Part shown: in pieces, positions 10,367 through 21,387 of the stretch
How positions within the stretch are numbered: the stretch's first letter is position 1
Layout of the letters: each line of letters opens with the position of its first letter
NCBI RefSeq assembly: GCF_004337985.1
Contig: NC_043741.1
Coordinates: 2,549,348-2,613,347 of the forward strand
Direction: 5' to 3'
Length of the DNA stretch: 64,000 nt
DNA from: Pyricularia pennisetigena
Taxonomy: Eukaryota > Ascomycota > Sordariomycetes > Magnaporthales > Pyriculariaceae
Notes under the pieces: model-generated
What the model was told of the DNA's origin: nothing
What the model saw: only the letters and a program-made list of their open reading frames with translations
Databases searched by the model: none
Translations under genes and position numbers: made by a program

Positions 10367-12505
10367 TCAAAGCTTTTGCTCTCTTTGCTTCCCGACCTTG
10401 ACGTCCCCGACCTCGAGCTCCTCGCTCTCGGTCTCCTTGGCCAACTTGACCACGTCAACCCACTCCTTGGGTCTCGGCCTGCCACCTTCCATGCTGTTGA
10501 TGTAGCCCTCTACGTCGGCAGCCCAGTCCAACAGACTCTCCTCTTCGCCCCACTCGCCCATGGCGATGATGCCGACGGGCACCCTGCCCTCGCCGACCTT
10601 GGGCTCGACGTAGCCCATGGGCGCGCTCACGCTCGGGCAGCCCGTCATGTTGGACAGCCAGACGTATCTCATGTTTGCAAACGTGATGTTGCCGTCGCTG
10701 ACGCCGAAGCGCGCGTCGGCCGGGTCCTTGGGCCACCCGGGCAGGGCGCTGAGCGGGCTCACGATCAACATGCCCGGGTGCTTCTCCGAGTACAGGTGGG
10801 CGAGGTGCCGCATCAGCAGCTGCCGCAGCTGCATGATCTTGATGTAGTCGACGGCCCGCGTGTGCTGCCCGATGGACAGGAGCACCCGCGACGGGTACGA
10901 CAGCATGTCGACCCAACCGCCCCCGTCGCCCGCCGTCGGGTCGTGCCGCATCCGCTGGTGGTCCACCGCCTCCACCAGGCACGCCGCCGCGTGGCCAAGC
11001 TGTCCCTCGCGGAGGTAGGGGAGCTCGATTTCGACGACCTCGTAGCCTTGCTTCTCGACCAGGTGCGCAATGGCCGCGTCGAAGCACGCCCGCACCTCGG
11101 GCCTGGCGAGCTCGACCCACGCCTTGCAGACGCCAAGGGTTTTCGGTCGGCTGCTGCTGGCGGCTGCGGGAGGGCAGGACGTGGGCGCGAACCGGCCCTG
11201 AACCTCGCACTCCGGGTTGGGCTGGGCCATGACGCGGTAGGCGGCGCGCAGGTCCGACGTCGTGGCGGCCAGCGGGCCCGTGACGCACATCAGACTGTTC
11301 ATGGCCATGGTACGGTCGTGCGTGACCTTGAGCCCGAAGCAGCCGTTGAAGGCGGCGGGGATGCGTACGCTGCCGCCCGCGTCCGTGCCGATGGATATGG
11401 GGACCAGACCGGCGCCGAGGACCGACCCGCCGCCCGAGGAAGAGCCACCTGGGTAGTAGGACTTGTTATACCAGTTTGTCGGGGTGCCGATTGCGGGCTA
11501 TTATTCTTGGGGCGTTATTTTTGATTTCCGAAGCATTTGTTGGGGATTGTTAACAGAAAAAGACGACGTCCAAAAAAAAAAAAAAAAAAAAAAAAAAAGC
11601 AGAACAAGCAGAACAGCATCCAAGCAACATTTGACTTACATTACACCCCGTAGTATCCATCCCAATCTCGTGCATGTTCAGCCTCCCAACCATGACGGCA
11701 CCGGCCTCGCGCATTTTCTTGACTGGCCAGCAGTCCTCCTCCTGCACCTTTTTAAAGAAGCTCAGCCCGGCCTGCGGCTTGATGCCAAACGTGTTGACGT
11801 AGCCCGCGACCGGCGTGTCGCACTTGACACCAAACGGCACGCCGTCCAGCACGCCGATGGGCTTCCCCGCGGCCCAGCGCTCGGTCGACGCGCGCGCCTC
11901 GGCCAGCACCTCGTCCCGCTTGCAGGCCGTCCAGGCCGTGGCATGCTCGGCGCCCCGGTCGCCTGTGATGTACGGCAGCAGCGCCGTCGCAACCTGGAGC
12001 GGGGTCGCGGCGCCGGACTTGTACATGGCGTGGTAGTCGGCCGCGGAGTGGTAGCGCGGCGCCGCCTGCGCCGGGTAGGCTGCCGGGTTTGTCAGCTCCG
12101 CCGCGGTCTGCCTGGCGGTGGTAGCATCGCCCTCTGCCGGGAGCGGTATCACCGAGGCCTGCAGGAATCTGGCGTGGGCTTCGTCAAGGTGGCGGATGTC
12201 CTTGACTGTGCCGAAGCCGGTGGTGGACCAGAAGTAAGTCTGCAGCGAGGGGAATCTCTCGAGGCTATTTTGTCGTGTGCTGTTTAGCAGCTGAAAGCTG
12301 GAATAATGTAGTGGCTTTAAGGGCTTCGTGGAGAAGAATCCTGGGTTTTTGAATTGACTTACAAAGTGGAGGCGACAGCGAGGCTGTACCCTCGCAGAGG
12401 AGGGTTTTTGTCTACGTCATGATTGTAGTTGGTCTTGGGACATGCCTTGGGGAGCGGGTAATTGGCAAATCCCTTTTTTGAAGATGCGTTTTGTGATGAG
12501 GACAT
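10367..12505 (-). CDS. Amidase-signature family hydrolase, 3 exons
   Basis: Serine hydrolase that cleaves amide bonds, of the fungal acetamidase/GatA-like type; the substrate cannot be told. Exons are 12505-12363, 12297-11640 and 11497-10367, giving 643 residues. Intron 1 (65 nt, GTAAGT...TTCCAG) is in phase 2. Intron 2 (142 nt, GTAAGT...AATAG) is in phase 0 and contains a long homopolymer at 11573-11598. The Ser-cisSer-Lys triad is complete: Lys206 in GVPFGVKCDTP, Ser288 in GGSSSGGG and nucleophile Ser310 in GTDAGGSVRIP. The signature spans the second junction, so neither main exon alone looks like a whole amidase. The first exon is placed by its donor and frame and is the least certain part. 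No signal peptide is seen, so it is probably cytosolic. Confidence 0.92.
11573..11598. repeat. A26 homopolymer inside amidase intron 2
   Basis: Run of A on the + strand, hence U in the transcript, within the 142-nt intron. It lies between the donor and a plausible acceptor at 11498. Confidence 0.9.
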
Positions 12506-13464
12506 TTTTTTATTTTTATTTTTATTTTTGGGTCCTCTTTTTTCTGTTAACAAATGAGGCAGACAGATAATCTGGGGATGATTCTTCAACAAAATATTCA
12601 ATCAAAATCCAGGACACATGCGTCTGGTTTTAACAGTCAAGATATGACCAATGATTTCCTCAAGCTGATAGTTTGAGTGCTGTGGTCACTGTCTTGAAGC
12701 TTGAACAAGGATGGTTGGTTGGGATACGACGGGATCGTGGCAGTCGTTCCCCTTCCGTCCTGTTTTTGGTGGGGGGGAACGGAGACGGGGAACATGGACA
12801 GGGGAGTTTGTTGCACTAAACTAGGTCTGGTTAGCATGTACCTCGGTATAATTGGTGTCGTTGCCTTCATACAGCAGTAGCGACCAGTCTAGACTAGAAT
12901 ACCTTTGAGCAATCATCCTTACAATCGGAAGACAAAACAAATCTTATCTTTCCAGCGCTTGTTGGTTACTATACTTATCCAAGAATTTCCATCTTCGTAC
13001 TTTTGGCGGTTTGTGAACACTGATCTAGGTATGCGTACATATCCAGACTGTGGGATGAGAACGTTCGGCAGTTCCACATCTGTTGCATACATTTACTACC
13101 TTGGTAAACTGTTGTAAGATAAGGCGAGCTGTTCCAATTGATTTGTTGGGCCGATCAGCGACGACGCTAGATTAGATTCAACCCACCGATACATCATATC
13201 ACTCTACAGTGGTATACTTGATTTATGTCCATCACATCGGACGAAGATGACGCTGCAGACTTGTGACGCATATCCTTCAGACGACAGGAGGACCTTGTTT
13301 TGCAGCTTGTGTCTTCTTTTCCCTTTTTAGATTTAAGCTCATCCTTTTTTTGAAGATGGACATATGTCGATGACATTTCGTTTTCTCCGCGTCTAATAGG
13401 GCAACATGGCCTGAAGAGGTAATTGTTTGGCACTTCCGCAAGTGACACTCACAAACGCTCATAA
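12506..13464. other. Intergenic, promoter of the amidase
   Basis: 959 bases between the amidase start and the stop codon of the Clr5-domain gene, both on the - strand. It presumably holds the amidase promoter and the other gene's 3' region. No further frame is convincing. Confidence 0.55.
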
Positions 13465-15458
13465 TCAACCTACGCAGTAGTGTAGTTGTACAGAAAAGGT
13501 CGGGGCTACGCCCAGCTCCTGCACGTGTTGTAGATACGCAGCCAGTTCCTGATCCGACCCTATGGGTAGTGGGACCTGAGACAGACCAGAAACGCCAGAC
13601 AGTCCGTTCCTGCTGTCTTTTACAACCCCCTCAACAAACAAGCAGACGGCGCCGGGATACTTGTCCACTGCCGCTGACCTCACGTCGTCTAGAGTTGGCG
13701 ACATCAGGGTTGCGATCCACAGGCTCGAGTCGGCCATGACCGTCGATGCATGGTGTGGCTGCAGGTAGATGGCGATGGGACTGTGGTGCTGATTTTGGTG
13801 GGTGTAGATCTGGTTCATATATTGTTGCTCCAGGAAATTTTGAGTGCTGGCGGCGAGGAGGAGAGGGTCGTCGAGCGGTGGTATGTGTGAGTTATGCAAC
13901 ATTGAAGGCATTCCCAGACCGTGCATGCCTTGAAGCGACATGTTACCAATCATGCTATCATGCATAAGTGCATTGTTGTTATTGTTGTTGTAGATACTCA
14001 TGTCCCAGACATGATTATCGACAACAGCGTCGTTGTCTGAAGGTACCAGAGGCGGGGATGGCTGAGCTTGCATGTGCAGCTGCGGTTGCTGAAGCTCTTG
14101 CTCATGGTCGATAGCAACCTGATTCTCTTGAACTTTTGCATGGTGGTCCTTGTATCGTTTGAAAACATCCCGAGCCAGAATATCAACAGCCTTGGCCCTT
14201 GGTTCTCGCTGCTCCCCGTCCTCCAAGATACGTCTCAACACCGCGCAGGTGTCCTGCCACTGTCCTTTCAATTCGTCCCATTCCTCGTCGCCTACTGACG
14301 GAATTTTATCTCGCCCCAACAACAAGTTCTGCAGCGTCTCCCGCATCTCCCTAGCCTCGTCAGGGTTTACACCGAGCATGTTTCTGACATTAGCAAGCGT
14401 CAACTTCCTGACCGTCGCGCCAGCAGCGCTAGCATTATGGCTGCGCATGCGCTTTGTCACGTCAATGCATATCAAGTCCAGTGCCAGGTGGTGCACCCTG
14501 CCGACTTCCATGGACATGAGGCCCTGCAGGTATGGAACTTGCCCGACGAGCAAAGCCTTGGCCTCGTCCCATGATTGCTGCCCCGCCGAGCTTTTGCTCT
14601 CCAAGCCGGCCTTGTGACAGATCTGTTGGAAGCATGTCCGAACGTATTTATAAATCTCGGTATCGAGGCCGAGAAGCGCTTTGCTCTCAGCCAGGGTCGT
14701 TTCCGAGGGGAAGCGCGCAGTGGCCACCCCTGAGCAGTCATCATCGGGTTGGCGCCGACGCTTGCGGGTTGGCGACGACGATGATGGTGATGGTGATTGT
14801 CGGGAATGACTGGGCTGGCAATTTAACTGAAGACCCGGAGCTATTTGCAGGTCATTGACAGGGAAAGAATCACTAAGGCTGGCGCGAGGTACAAGGGCAT
14901 CAACGCCGTCCACAGCAGCCTCGTTTTTGGGCACCCTCAGCAGCCATCGATGGTGAGCGCGTATCCTCAATAGCTGTCTGGCGCTGACATCATATCCCTC
15001 TTCATGAAGGACGCGCAGCATGTCAGCCTGGGAGTGGTTGGCTTCCCACAGCTCGCGCACACGGTCGACCAAGGGTGCATTGCGGTGGGCGCCGACTTGT
15101 TTGGAGGGGAAGTTCCATTTGCGGAGTTGCTGTTGGAAGGCTCTTTTGCTGTTTGTAGTATTTTTGTGAGTTTTTTCAGTTGATGGTAGAAGAAGAAGAA
15201 GAAGAAAAGAAGAAAAGAAAAAGGGCAAGAAGAAAAAGACAAACGAAATCTCGCGCTATTGCTACCGTATATCACTGCACTGTACTGTACTTGTACTGCA
15301 CATGAAAATTTCCGGCAGGGCGCCAGAGTCCGGGGAACGCACCTTGGAGTGAAGCTGTGGTGGATCCGCATGTGATCCATCAGTTCGTCCATGGATTTGT
15401 TCTGAACAACGTAAACCAGATAGCATTCATCCCGGTGGCCATCCCAGTTGTATACCAT
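13465..15458 (-). CDS. Clr5-domain protein, putative transcriptional regulator, 2 exons
   Basis: Exons are 15458-15343 and 15148-13465, with a 194-nt intron (donor GTGCGT, acceptor AAACAG), giving 599 residues. The Clr5 domain fills the N-terminus and is split by the intron. Exon 1 gives W-x-x-H-R-D-E with LVYVVQNKSMDELMDHM and HSFTP. Exon 2 continues SKRAFQQQLRKWNFPSKQ. The join restores the usual FTPSKRAFQ motif exactly. A second conserved block follows (VRELWEANHSQADMLRVL, then RWLLRVPKN). A KRRR stretch in a Ser-rich region may be a nuclear signal. The middle is helical and the C-terminal third is rich in Gln, Asn and His. Clr5 itself is a fission-yeast silencing factor; targets of filamentous-fungal members are mostly unknown. 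It shares a 363-bp divergent promoter with the gene at 15822. Confidence 0.9.
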
Positions 15459-15604
15459 GACTGGCAGTTGGTGGAAGGTTTCCCTGTTTCAGTCTTTTCA
15501 TAGTCCTTTTTTTCGATGATGAGGTGTCCTGGCGTAAGATTCCTGAATGTACGCGATCGAATTTCCGCCCAGTCATAATTTGAAATTCCACATCGCGTCT
15601 TCAA

Positions 15605-15610
15605 CACGTG
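15605..15610. promoter_or_regulatory. CACGTG site, first of two
   Basis: E-box in the divergent promoter, about 150 bp from the Clr5-domain start and 215 bp from the FPGS-like start. The context is AACACGTGAT. Confidence 0.45.
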
Positions 15611-15659
15611 ATTTGGCAATCTTTACTGCATGTATTCTGGGAAATTCTGCCGAAACGGT

Positions 15660-15665
15660 CACGTG
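15660..15665. promoter_or_regulatory. CACGTG site, second of two (Cbf1-like GTCACGTG)
   Basis: The bases GTCACGTG match the RTCACRTG consensus of yeast Cbf1, which works with Met4 in sulfur and methionine control (established). It lies 157 bp upstream of the FPGS-like start. Use in this fungus is inferred. Confidence 0.45.
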
Positions 15666-15821
15666 TGGACTTCCATAGCTACTGACTGTATCTGTATACC
15701 AAAATTTCCCCCAAGCTCAGGATCCACCCAAAAAGAGCATGCGAGTGCTCCAACAAGCATCGCTTCAGGCATAGCGAATGATCAAGAAAGACATGACTTG
15801 AAAACAACCCATCCAGCCGCC

Positions 15822-18803
15822 ATGCTACGCAATGCCCAGCGCAGCATTAGCCGTTGGTCAAATTCAGCATGGCATCTACCATGTGCCTTGTCCACGGCCC
15901 GACGGGGCCTAGCCACAACGCAACCCCGGCAGGGTGCGATACATAAGCTCGTGTTTGCCGCCGTAACTGACATCGAAGAGGAAATGGCCACTGGCAAGAG
16001 AAAGTGGGAGGTGATCCGCGCCCCCGAGATTGTCAGTTTGGCTAGGGAGCATCCCATGGTGGGGAAGAGGCTCAAAGATTTGAATTCTGCGTCCATTCAG
16101 GAAAACTCTGAATGGAGACAGACGGATGCATATCGCGGTCTTATGGAACTTCTCAACCAACGCTTTAGGTTGTTGGGCCCCGAAGATATCAAAGAAGATC
16201 AACTGACGGAGGAGAGGACCTCGAGGGACGAGAGCAATCACTCAGCTGCACGTGACGAGAGTTCTGCTGCCGAGACTGAAGTCGAGGACAAAAGCGAACA
16301 TGATAGCTGGGATTCAGACGTGGGGGTTGAGAGCAGAGAACAGGAGGGCCCGTCCACGAATCAAGCTGGTACTCCTGAAGAACCACTTGACAATGCAACG
16401 TCAAACAGCAAGCAAGGTTATAACCCTGACACTGAATTAGTGAGGGTCTTTGCAGAAAGTCGTCCCTCACCTACTCCTTGCAAAGATCCAGAGGCAGACA
16501 AGGCAAAAGTGAAAGATAAAAAGATACCTGGTGTGAAGTGGATGAGCCTTGATCTAAGCAAGACATCCGCTGACGTTGGTGACATCGAACAAGAGGAGGC
16601 AGCACAACATTCGCCCGAGGAAACGAGGGTGAAGCTCGAAGAGACGTACCAAAACGCTCTCTACCTGATTTCTCTTTTACCCACTAACAAAGGTCCCAAG
16701 AGCGAGTTCCTCTACGGCAATCAACGCGATGCAGACCCTGACGAAGTCCATCGGCGACGCGACATGTTAAACCGAATTGGCATCAGGGAAATCACGAAAC
16801 TGCGAGGTCGAGCTGGCCTGGGCGCTGGAGGATCCCAAGACCTCGAATCACCAGAGCACAGGACGCGCTACATACACATTGCAGGAACAAAAGGAAAAGG
16901 TTCCGTAGCACACTATATCACGTCGATCCTCACCTCGCCTGTTGGCCTCGGCGCCGGCAGGATAGGCACTTACACAAGCCCTCATATCAACACCGTTCGC
17001 GAGCGCATCAAGATCGACGGCGAAATGCTCTCAGAAGAGGAATTTACCACCCATTTCTTCCGGTTCTGGCGTGCTCTCCGCAGAAACGAGTCAAGGGAGC
17101 AAGACCTACCCAAGGATCTGTTCATACCCAACACTTGGATGAAGAGTTACGACAAGAAACTGCATGGGCCTCCGAGAAAGATAGCCGTGCGAAGCGCGCC
17201 GTTGAAAAATCTTTACGCTCAGGAAGAAATCAAGGCAGCAGCCCGGATGCCTTTTCTCTTCAACTTCATGACCCTACTCGCCATGCGTGTATTCCAATCT
17301 ATGCGCGTCAAAACGGCTGTGGTTGAATGTGGCATCGGGGCTGAATACGACACAACCAACATACTCATTCCTCCCTCCAATGTGACCGTTGGCGTTGTCA
17401 CGGCCATCGATTATGAGCACACGTCCATGCTGGGCAAAACGCTGCCCGAGATTGCGTGGCACAAAACCGGCGTCTTCAAGCCCGGGGCTTCGGCCGTCGT
17501 AGTGCGGCCGCCCATTTCTGCCACCACCTATGATTTCATGCGTGGCATGACGCAAGGCGCCTACGGCCTGCCCAAGCCACCTCCATCATCGGCTGTCGAT
17601 ATGGAAGGACGCGGCGATGCGCTTGAGCAGCGAAACATAGACCAGGCAGATGGGAACGCCCTCATGGGTGTTATTTGGGGCAGGGCCATCGACCGCGCCG
17701 TGAAGAAGTTGGTCGACGTGCCCTTTGACGTCGGAATTCCCGATGAGTCTGCGCCTCCAGATGAGATGGACGTCGGCGGTCCTGTTGAAAAGCTGAACAT
17801 GGCAGTCGCTTCACTCGCAGTGAGTGAGCATTTCCATCAAATCCAAACGAGCCGCACCAAAGCGGCCAAGATTATCAACAACTCCGACACTTCTCCCTCG
17901 GACGAACCACCATCAACACTCAATCCCTACCAGGCCCGGGTCAGGAGTTTATCTCTCAGCCCGTACATTAGCCGTGGACGCTGGCAGGCCATGATTAAAC
18001 CCACGCACCTCGCCGCCATGGCATTCTCAAAGACCCTCCCCGGCCGCCGCGAGATCTACCAATCCCCTCACGATCAGGACACCACCATCTACCTAGACGG
18101 CGCCCATACCACAAACAGCCTCCGCGCCGTCGGCCAGTGGTTCCAAGACAAGGTCGCAGAAGCGCAGAAGAACAACACCACCGGCACCAAACCCCTGGCG
18201 GCCATCGTCTTCGACCAGCGCGACCCCGACCGCGACCCGATTGCACTGCTCTCAGCCCTCATCGAACCACTGCGATCCCCCGACGGTCTCTTCAACGAGG
18301 ACACCCTGGCCTTTATCGGCATCATCCGCCCGACGTCGGGAAGCAACGACGTCTTCGACAACCTGCAGCGGCACTTTGAGGCCGAGTACCCCTGGCTGCG
18401 CTTCAGGAACTTTGAGCACGTCGACCACGCCACCCGCCGGGCGGCCTCCAAGGCGCGCGATGCCGTCGGCGGGAAGAGCCAGGCCACGGACTGGTGGCCG
18501 CGGCCCGTGCATGTGCTCTTCACGGGCAGCTTCTCCCTCACGTCGCGGCCCGAGATGCGCGACTCCATCCCTGTCCTCTTCAACATGCCGCCGCGGGGAT
18601 CGGAGCAGCAGCGGAAGGAGACTAAGGGACCGGAGAGCCTCGATGCGGCGTCGCATGTCGACGCCGTGCTGGCGGGCCTGGTCAAAGATGCAGAGAAGCG
18701 GGCTCGTGCGCCATTGAGACGCAAGGATGCTCTGCGCAAGCGGCGGATGGCAGTCAAGAACCAGCAGGCACGGATCCAGTCGGGTGGCGCCTTTGCTTGG
18801 TGA
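15822..18803 (+). CDS. Long folylpolyglutamate-synthase-like Mur ligase, intronless
   Basis: Encodes 993 residues from the ATG at 15822 (good context, GCCGCCATGC). The frame is open back to 15630, but that part carries no conserved motif. The N-terminus is Arg- and Ser-rich and nearly free of acidic residues for about 45 residues (MLRNAQRSISRW), resembling a mitochondrial targeting signal. About 250 low-complexity, acidic residues follow. The ligase core begins near residue 275. It holds P-loop GTKGKGS (355-361), TSPHINTVRERIKIDG, ECGIGAEYDTTNI, DYEHTSMLGKTLPEIAWHKTGVFKPG with the catalytic Lys position kept, and LDGAHT (about 757-762). Usual FPGS length is about 500-550. Extra segments also interrupt the core, for example between the FKPG and RGRW regions. 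Family enzymes add glutamate to folates with ATP. The real substrate here is open, as this is a divergent paralog of the gene at 23944. Confidence 0.88.
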   Translation: MLRNAQRSISRWSNSAWHLPCALSTARRGLATTQPRQGAIHKLVFAAVTDIEEEMATGKRKWEVIRAPEIVSLAREHPMVGKRLKDLNSASIQENSEWRQTDAYRGLMELLNQRFRLLGPEDIKEDQLTEERTSRDESNHSAARDESSAAETEVEDKSEHDSWDSDVGVESREQEGPSTNQAGTPEEPLDNATSNSKQGYNPDTELVRVFAESRPSPTPCKDPEADKAKVKDKKIPGVKWMSLDLSKTSADVGDIEQEEAAQHSPEETRVKLEETYQNALYLISLLPTNKGPKSEFLYGNQRDADPDEVHRRRDMLNRIGIREITKLRGRAGLGAGGSQDLESPEHRTRYIHIAGTKGKGSVAHYITSILTSPVGLGAGRIGTYTSPHINTVRERIKIDGEMLSEEEFTTHFFRFWRALRRNESREQDLPKDLFIPNTWMKSYDKKLHGPPRKIAVRSAPLKNLYAQEEIKAAARMPFLFNFMTLLAMRVFQSMRVKTAVVECGIGAEYDTTNILIPPSNVTVGVVTAIDYEHTSMLGKTLPEIAWHKTGVFKPGASAVVVRPPISATTYDFMRGMTQGAYGLPKPPPSSAVDMEGRGDALEQRNIDQADGNALMGVIWGRAIDRAVKKLVDVPFDVGIPDESAPPDEMDVGGPVEKLNMAVASLAVSEHFHQIQTSRTKAAKIINNSDTSPSDEPPSTLNPYQARVRSLSLSPYISRGRWQAMIKPTHLAAMAFSKTLPGRREIYQSPHDQDTTIYLDGAHTTNSLRAVGQWFQDKVAEAQKNNTTGTKPLAAIVFDQRDPDRDPIALLSALIEPLRSPDGLFNEDTLAFIGIIRPTSGSNDVFDNLQRHFEAEYPWLRFRNFEHVDHATRRAASKARDAVGGKSQATDWWPRPVHVLFTGSFSLTSRPEMRDSIPVLFNMPPRGSEQQRKETKGPESLDAASHVDAVLAGLVKDAEKRARAPLRRKDALRKRRMAVKNQQARIQSGGAFAW

Positions 18804-19145
18804 GAGTGAGCACTTGGGGAGTCGGTCGTTGGCCACCCAGGTCTGATGCAGAGCGGGGGGCATGTGTCGGCCCGGCTGCTGTGACATATTGTGTGCAATA
18901 TCACATGTATATCATCCAACATTTATAGAACTGTACTATCAGGCATTTCCATGGCATTGGAAAAATTACTTGTTCAATCTAATATTGATTTATAGAGCTT
19001 ACTACAATATTATATACGGATTCGTATCACATGCAGTGTACGAATGCACACAACAGCTTTGAGATGTTTTTCGACAGACAGGGCATGTTTGTTGGGTTAC
19101 CAATATCGTGTTTGAAAGTCATGTCTTGTAATCAAACAGAATGGT

Positions 19146-19187
<42 letters not shown>

Positions 19188-19404
19188 CATTGTAAGAAGC
19201 TTATAATTATGAGGGAGGGGACAATACAAATACCACGCCTCTAAACGCGCTCGCTGTCGTGATGAGCTTGGACAAGTTCTGTGCCATCTCAGTTAGGTCC
19301 TCGATTTTCCAGGCCATGGCGTTCAAAGACAGTGGTTATTTAAAGCTTCAACTTACAATATACAACGCATTGAGCTACGTATCACCTCCTAGGTGCTCAT
19401 TCGC
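18804..19404. other. Convergent 3' intergenic region with T51
   Basis: 601 bases between stop codons of the FPGS-like and lactate dehydrogenase genes. It is A/T-rich and contains the T51 tract. No gene is seen. Confidence 0.6.
19147..19197. repeat. T51 homopolymer
   Basis: Longest homopolymer in the window, uninterrupted, between two convergent 3' ends. Confidence 0.95.
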
Positions 19405-21387
19405 CTACCACTCATCGACCTCACCCGGCCGCGGCTTCTGCATGCGAACAACCTTGTCGCAGTTGAGTAAACACAACGGGTCAAATGCGGCCTTCATCTT
19501 GCGCATGAGATCCACCGTGTTTTGGTCCAGCTCGTGGGTGAGGTAATCCCGTTTGACGAGGCCGACTCCGTGTTCGCCCTTGAGTTTTTTTTCACGTCAG
19601 TAATCAAAATGGTGCAAAGTAAAGAACGGAAAGGTTGTTTCGATAGAAAACTCACAGTCACGGTTCCCTCCATCTCAATCGCCCGCTTCACCATCCTGTG
19701 CTCAAAATCAACCGCCGCCTTCCTCTGAGCATCCGAGTAGACCAGGATCGTGTGGAAGTTGCCGTCGCCCACGTGGCCCACGATGGTACCAAACAGCCCG
19801 CTCCGCTTCAAGTCCGCCTTGGTCTCTTCAATGATGTCCGGAAGCCTCGAGATGGGGACAGCCACGTCGCTGGTCCAGACGTGTTCGCCCTCCTTCTTAA
19901 CCGCCATGGTACTCCATAGCGCCTCCTTCCTCGCGCTCCAGAGCTCGTTCTGTTCGTCCTCGTTCTTGGCAAAGTCAAACGAAGTTGCACTGTTGCCCTT
20001 TGCCAGCTTCTGCACGAGCGACACCTGCTCCTTCACACCGGCCTGCGTTCCGGCAAACTTGAAGAAGATGGTTGGGGCCTCTTTCCATGACCGGGTTGTC
20101 ATGCCGGCATCGTTGATGCACTTCATCTGGGCGTCGTCCAGGAGCTCGACTGCAGCGACTTGAATGCCTGCGCCCACCACGGCGGCCACGCAGTCGGCCG
20201 CAGCGCGAACAGAGGGGAAAGTGCTGACTGCCACCGACGTTGACGCGGGCCGGACGGCGAGTTTGAGCGTCGCCTCAGTCACCAGGCCCAGGGTGCCTTC
20301 TGAGCCGACAAACAGGCGTGTCAAATCGTAGCCGGCGGAGCTCTTTCGGGGCCGCTGGCGCGTCTTGACGATTGTACCGTCGGCCAAGACCACCGTGAGC
20401 GAGATGACCCAATCTTTCATGGTGCCGTAGCGGTACGCGTTCGTGCCGCTGCAGCCGGTGCCAATCATGCCGCCAATCATGGCGCCTGGGCCGGGGTCAG
20501 GTGGGAAGAACAGGCCGTGCGATGAGAGGGCGTCGTTGAGCGCCTCCCACCCAAGCCCAGGCTGCACGACGGCGTCGAGGTCCTTGTCGTTGATCGCTAT
20601 GACGCGAGCCATCTTGCCGAAATCGATAACGACGCCGCCGCGGGTGGGCGCATAATGGCCCTCGAGCGATGTCCCGCCACTGTAACCCGTCACGGGGATG
20701 CGGCGCTCATGCAGCGTCTTCATAATCCTGGAGACCTCATCGGTACTTTGTGGCCACACGACGCAGAATGGGCGGTCCTCGGGCCGGTGGGGGTGCGAGG
20801 ACCATGTTGAGCCCGAATGGCCGTCGAGATCGGTGTCTTTGGTGCTCACGTTCTCCTTGCCGACTATTGCGACCAGGTCTGCCCACGCGGCCTGCAGCTC
20901 TGAAGCCTTGACTTCCTTGAGAGGTGGTACGGCGGAAAGCGGAAGGGTCGAAGCCGTGCTGGGAGGTTGTGGGACCTTGGTGCCCAAGTAGTAGGCAGAC
21001 GCGCCGATAAAGAGGAACACTGCAGCAAGTAACCGACAAGAGTGAGGTTAGCCGGGATGGATATGGACGAGTATAAGCGCGCGGGTTGTGGGCTTGACTG
21101 CAGCCCATCAGGCACGTACTGAATGTCTGGGTGAGAAACTTAGAACCGGCTGACTCCTGGCGCTCCCTCTCGATACGCTCTCTGTCGGCTTTTTCTCTGG
21201 CCAGGCGCTGCTGGATGCTCTCCATCATCTGGCCCTTGAAGCTATGGCTTTTTTGCTCGGTTGAAGAGTAGCGCACGCCGGGCGCGGTGGAAAGAGCGAC
21301 ATTGCATCTTCGGGTTGCCGCTGATCGCCCTGGTGTTCCAAGATTGCTGAGGAGGGCCTTGGACCCCTTCGCACCCAGGTGCGACAT
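19405..21387 (-). CDS. DLD1: D-lactate dehydrogenase (cytochrome), mitochondrial, 3 exons
   Basis: FAD-linked oxidase that oxidises D-lactate to pyruvate and passes electrons to cytochrome c (family knowledge). Exons are 21387-21120, 21019-19656 and 19578-19405, giving 601 residues. Introns are 100 nt (GTACGT...CTGCAG) and 77 nt (GTGAGT...CTCAAG). The N-terminus is rich in Arg, Ser and Ala and lacks early acidic residues, as a presequence should. A charged helix follows, then one membrane segment (FLFIGASAYYLG) just after the first junction, typical of inner-membrane anchoring. The FAD domain has PVTGYSGGTSLEGH and GGMIGTGCSGTNAYRYG. The C-terminal domain has VGHVGDGNFHT. The last exon supplies GEHGVGLVKRDYL and ends DPLCLLNCDKV, a family hallmark missed if the second intron is ignored. 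A frame starting at 21020 would lose the presequence. Confidence 0.95.

Larger units (their letters stand above)
15459..15821. other. Short divergent promoter, Clr5-domain gene and FPGS-like gene
   Basis: Only 363 bases separate two start codons pointing apart. Two CACGTG sites lie at 15605-15610 and 15660-15665. No other gene fits here. Confidence 0.7.

Noticed and set aside
10376..11524. 382-codon frame on the + strand
   Set aside because: It is the antisense shadow of the amidase exon, produced by G/C-ending codons.
18089..18922. 277-codon frame on the - strand
   Set aside because: Antisense shadow of the FPGS-like gene; no family motif.
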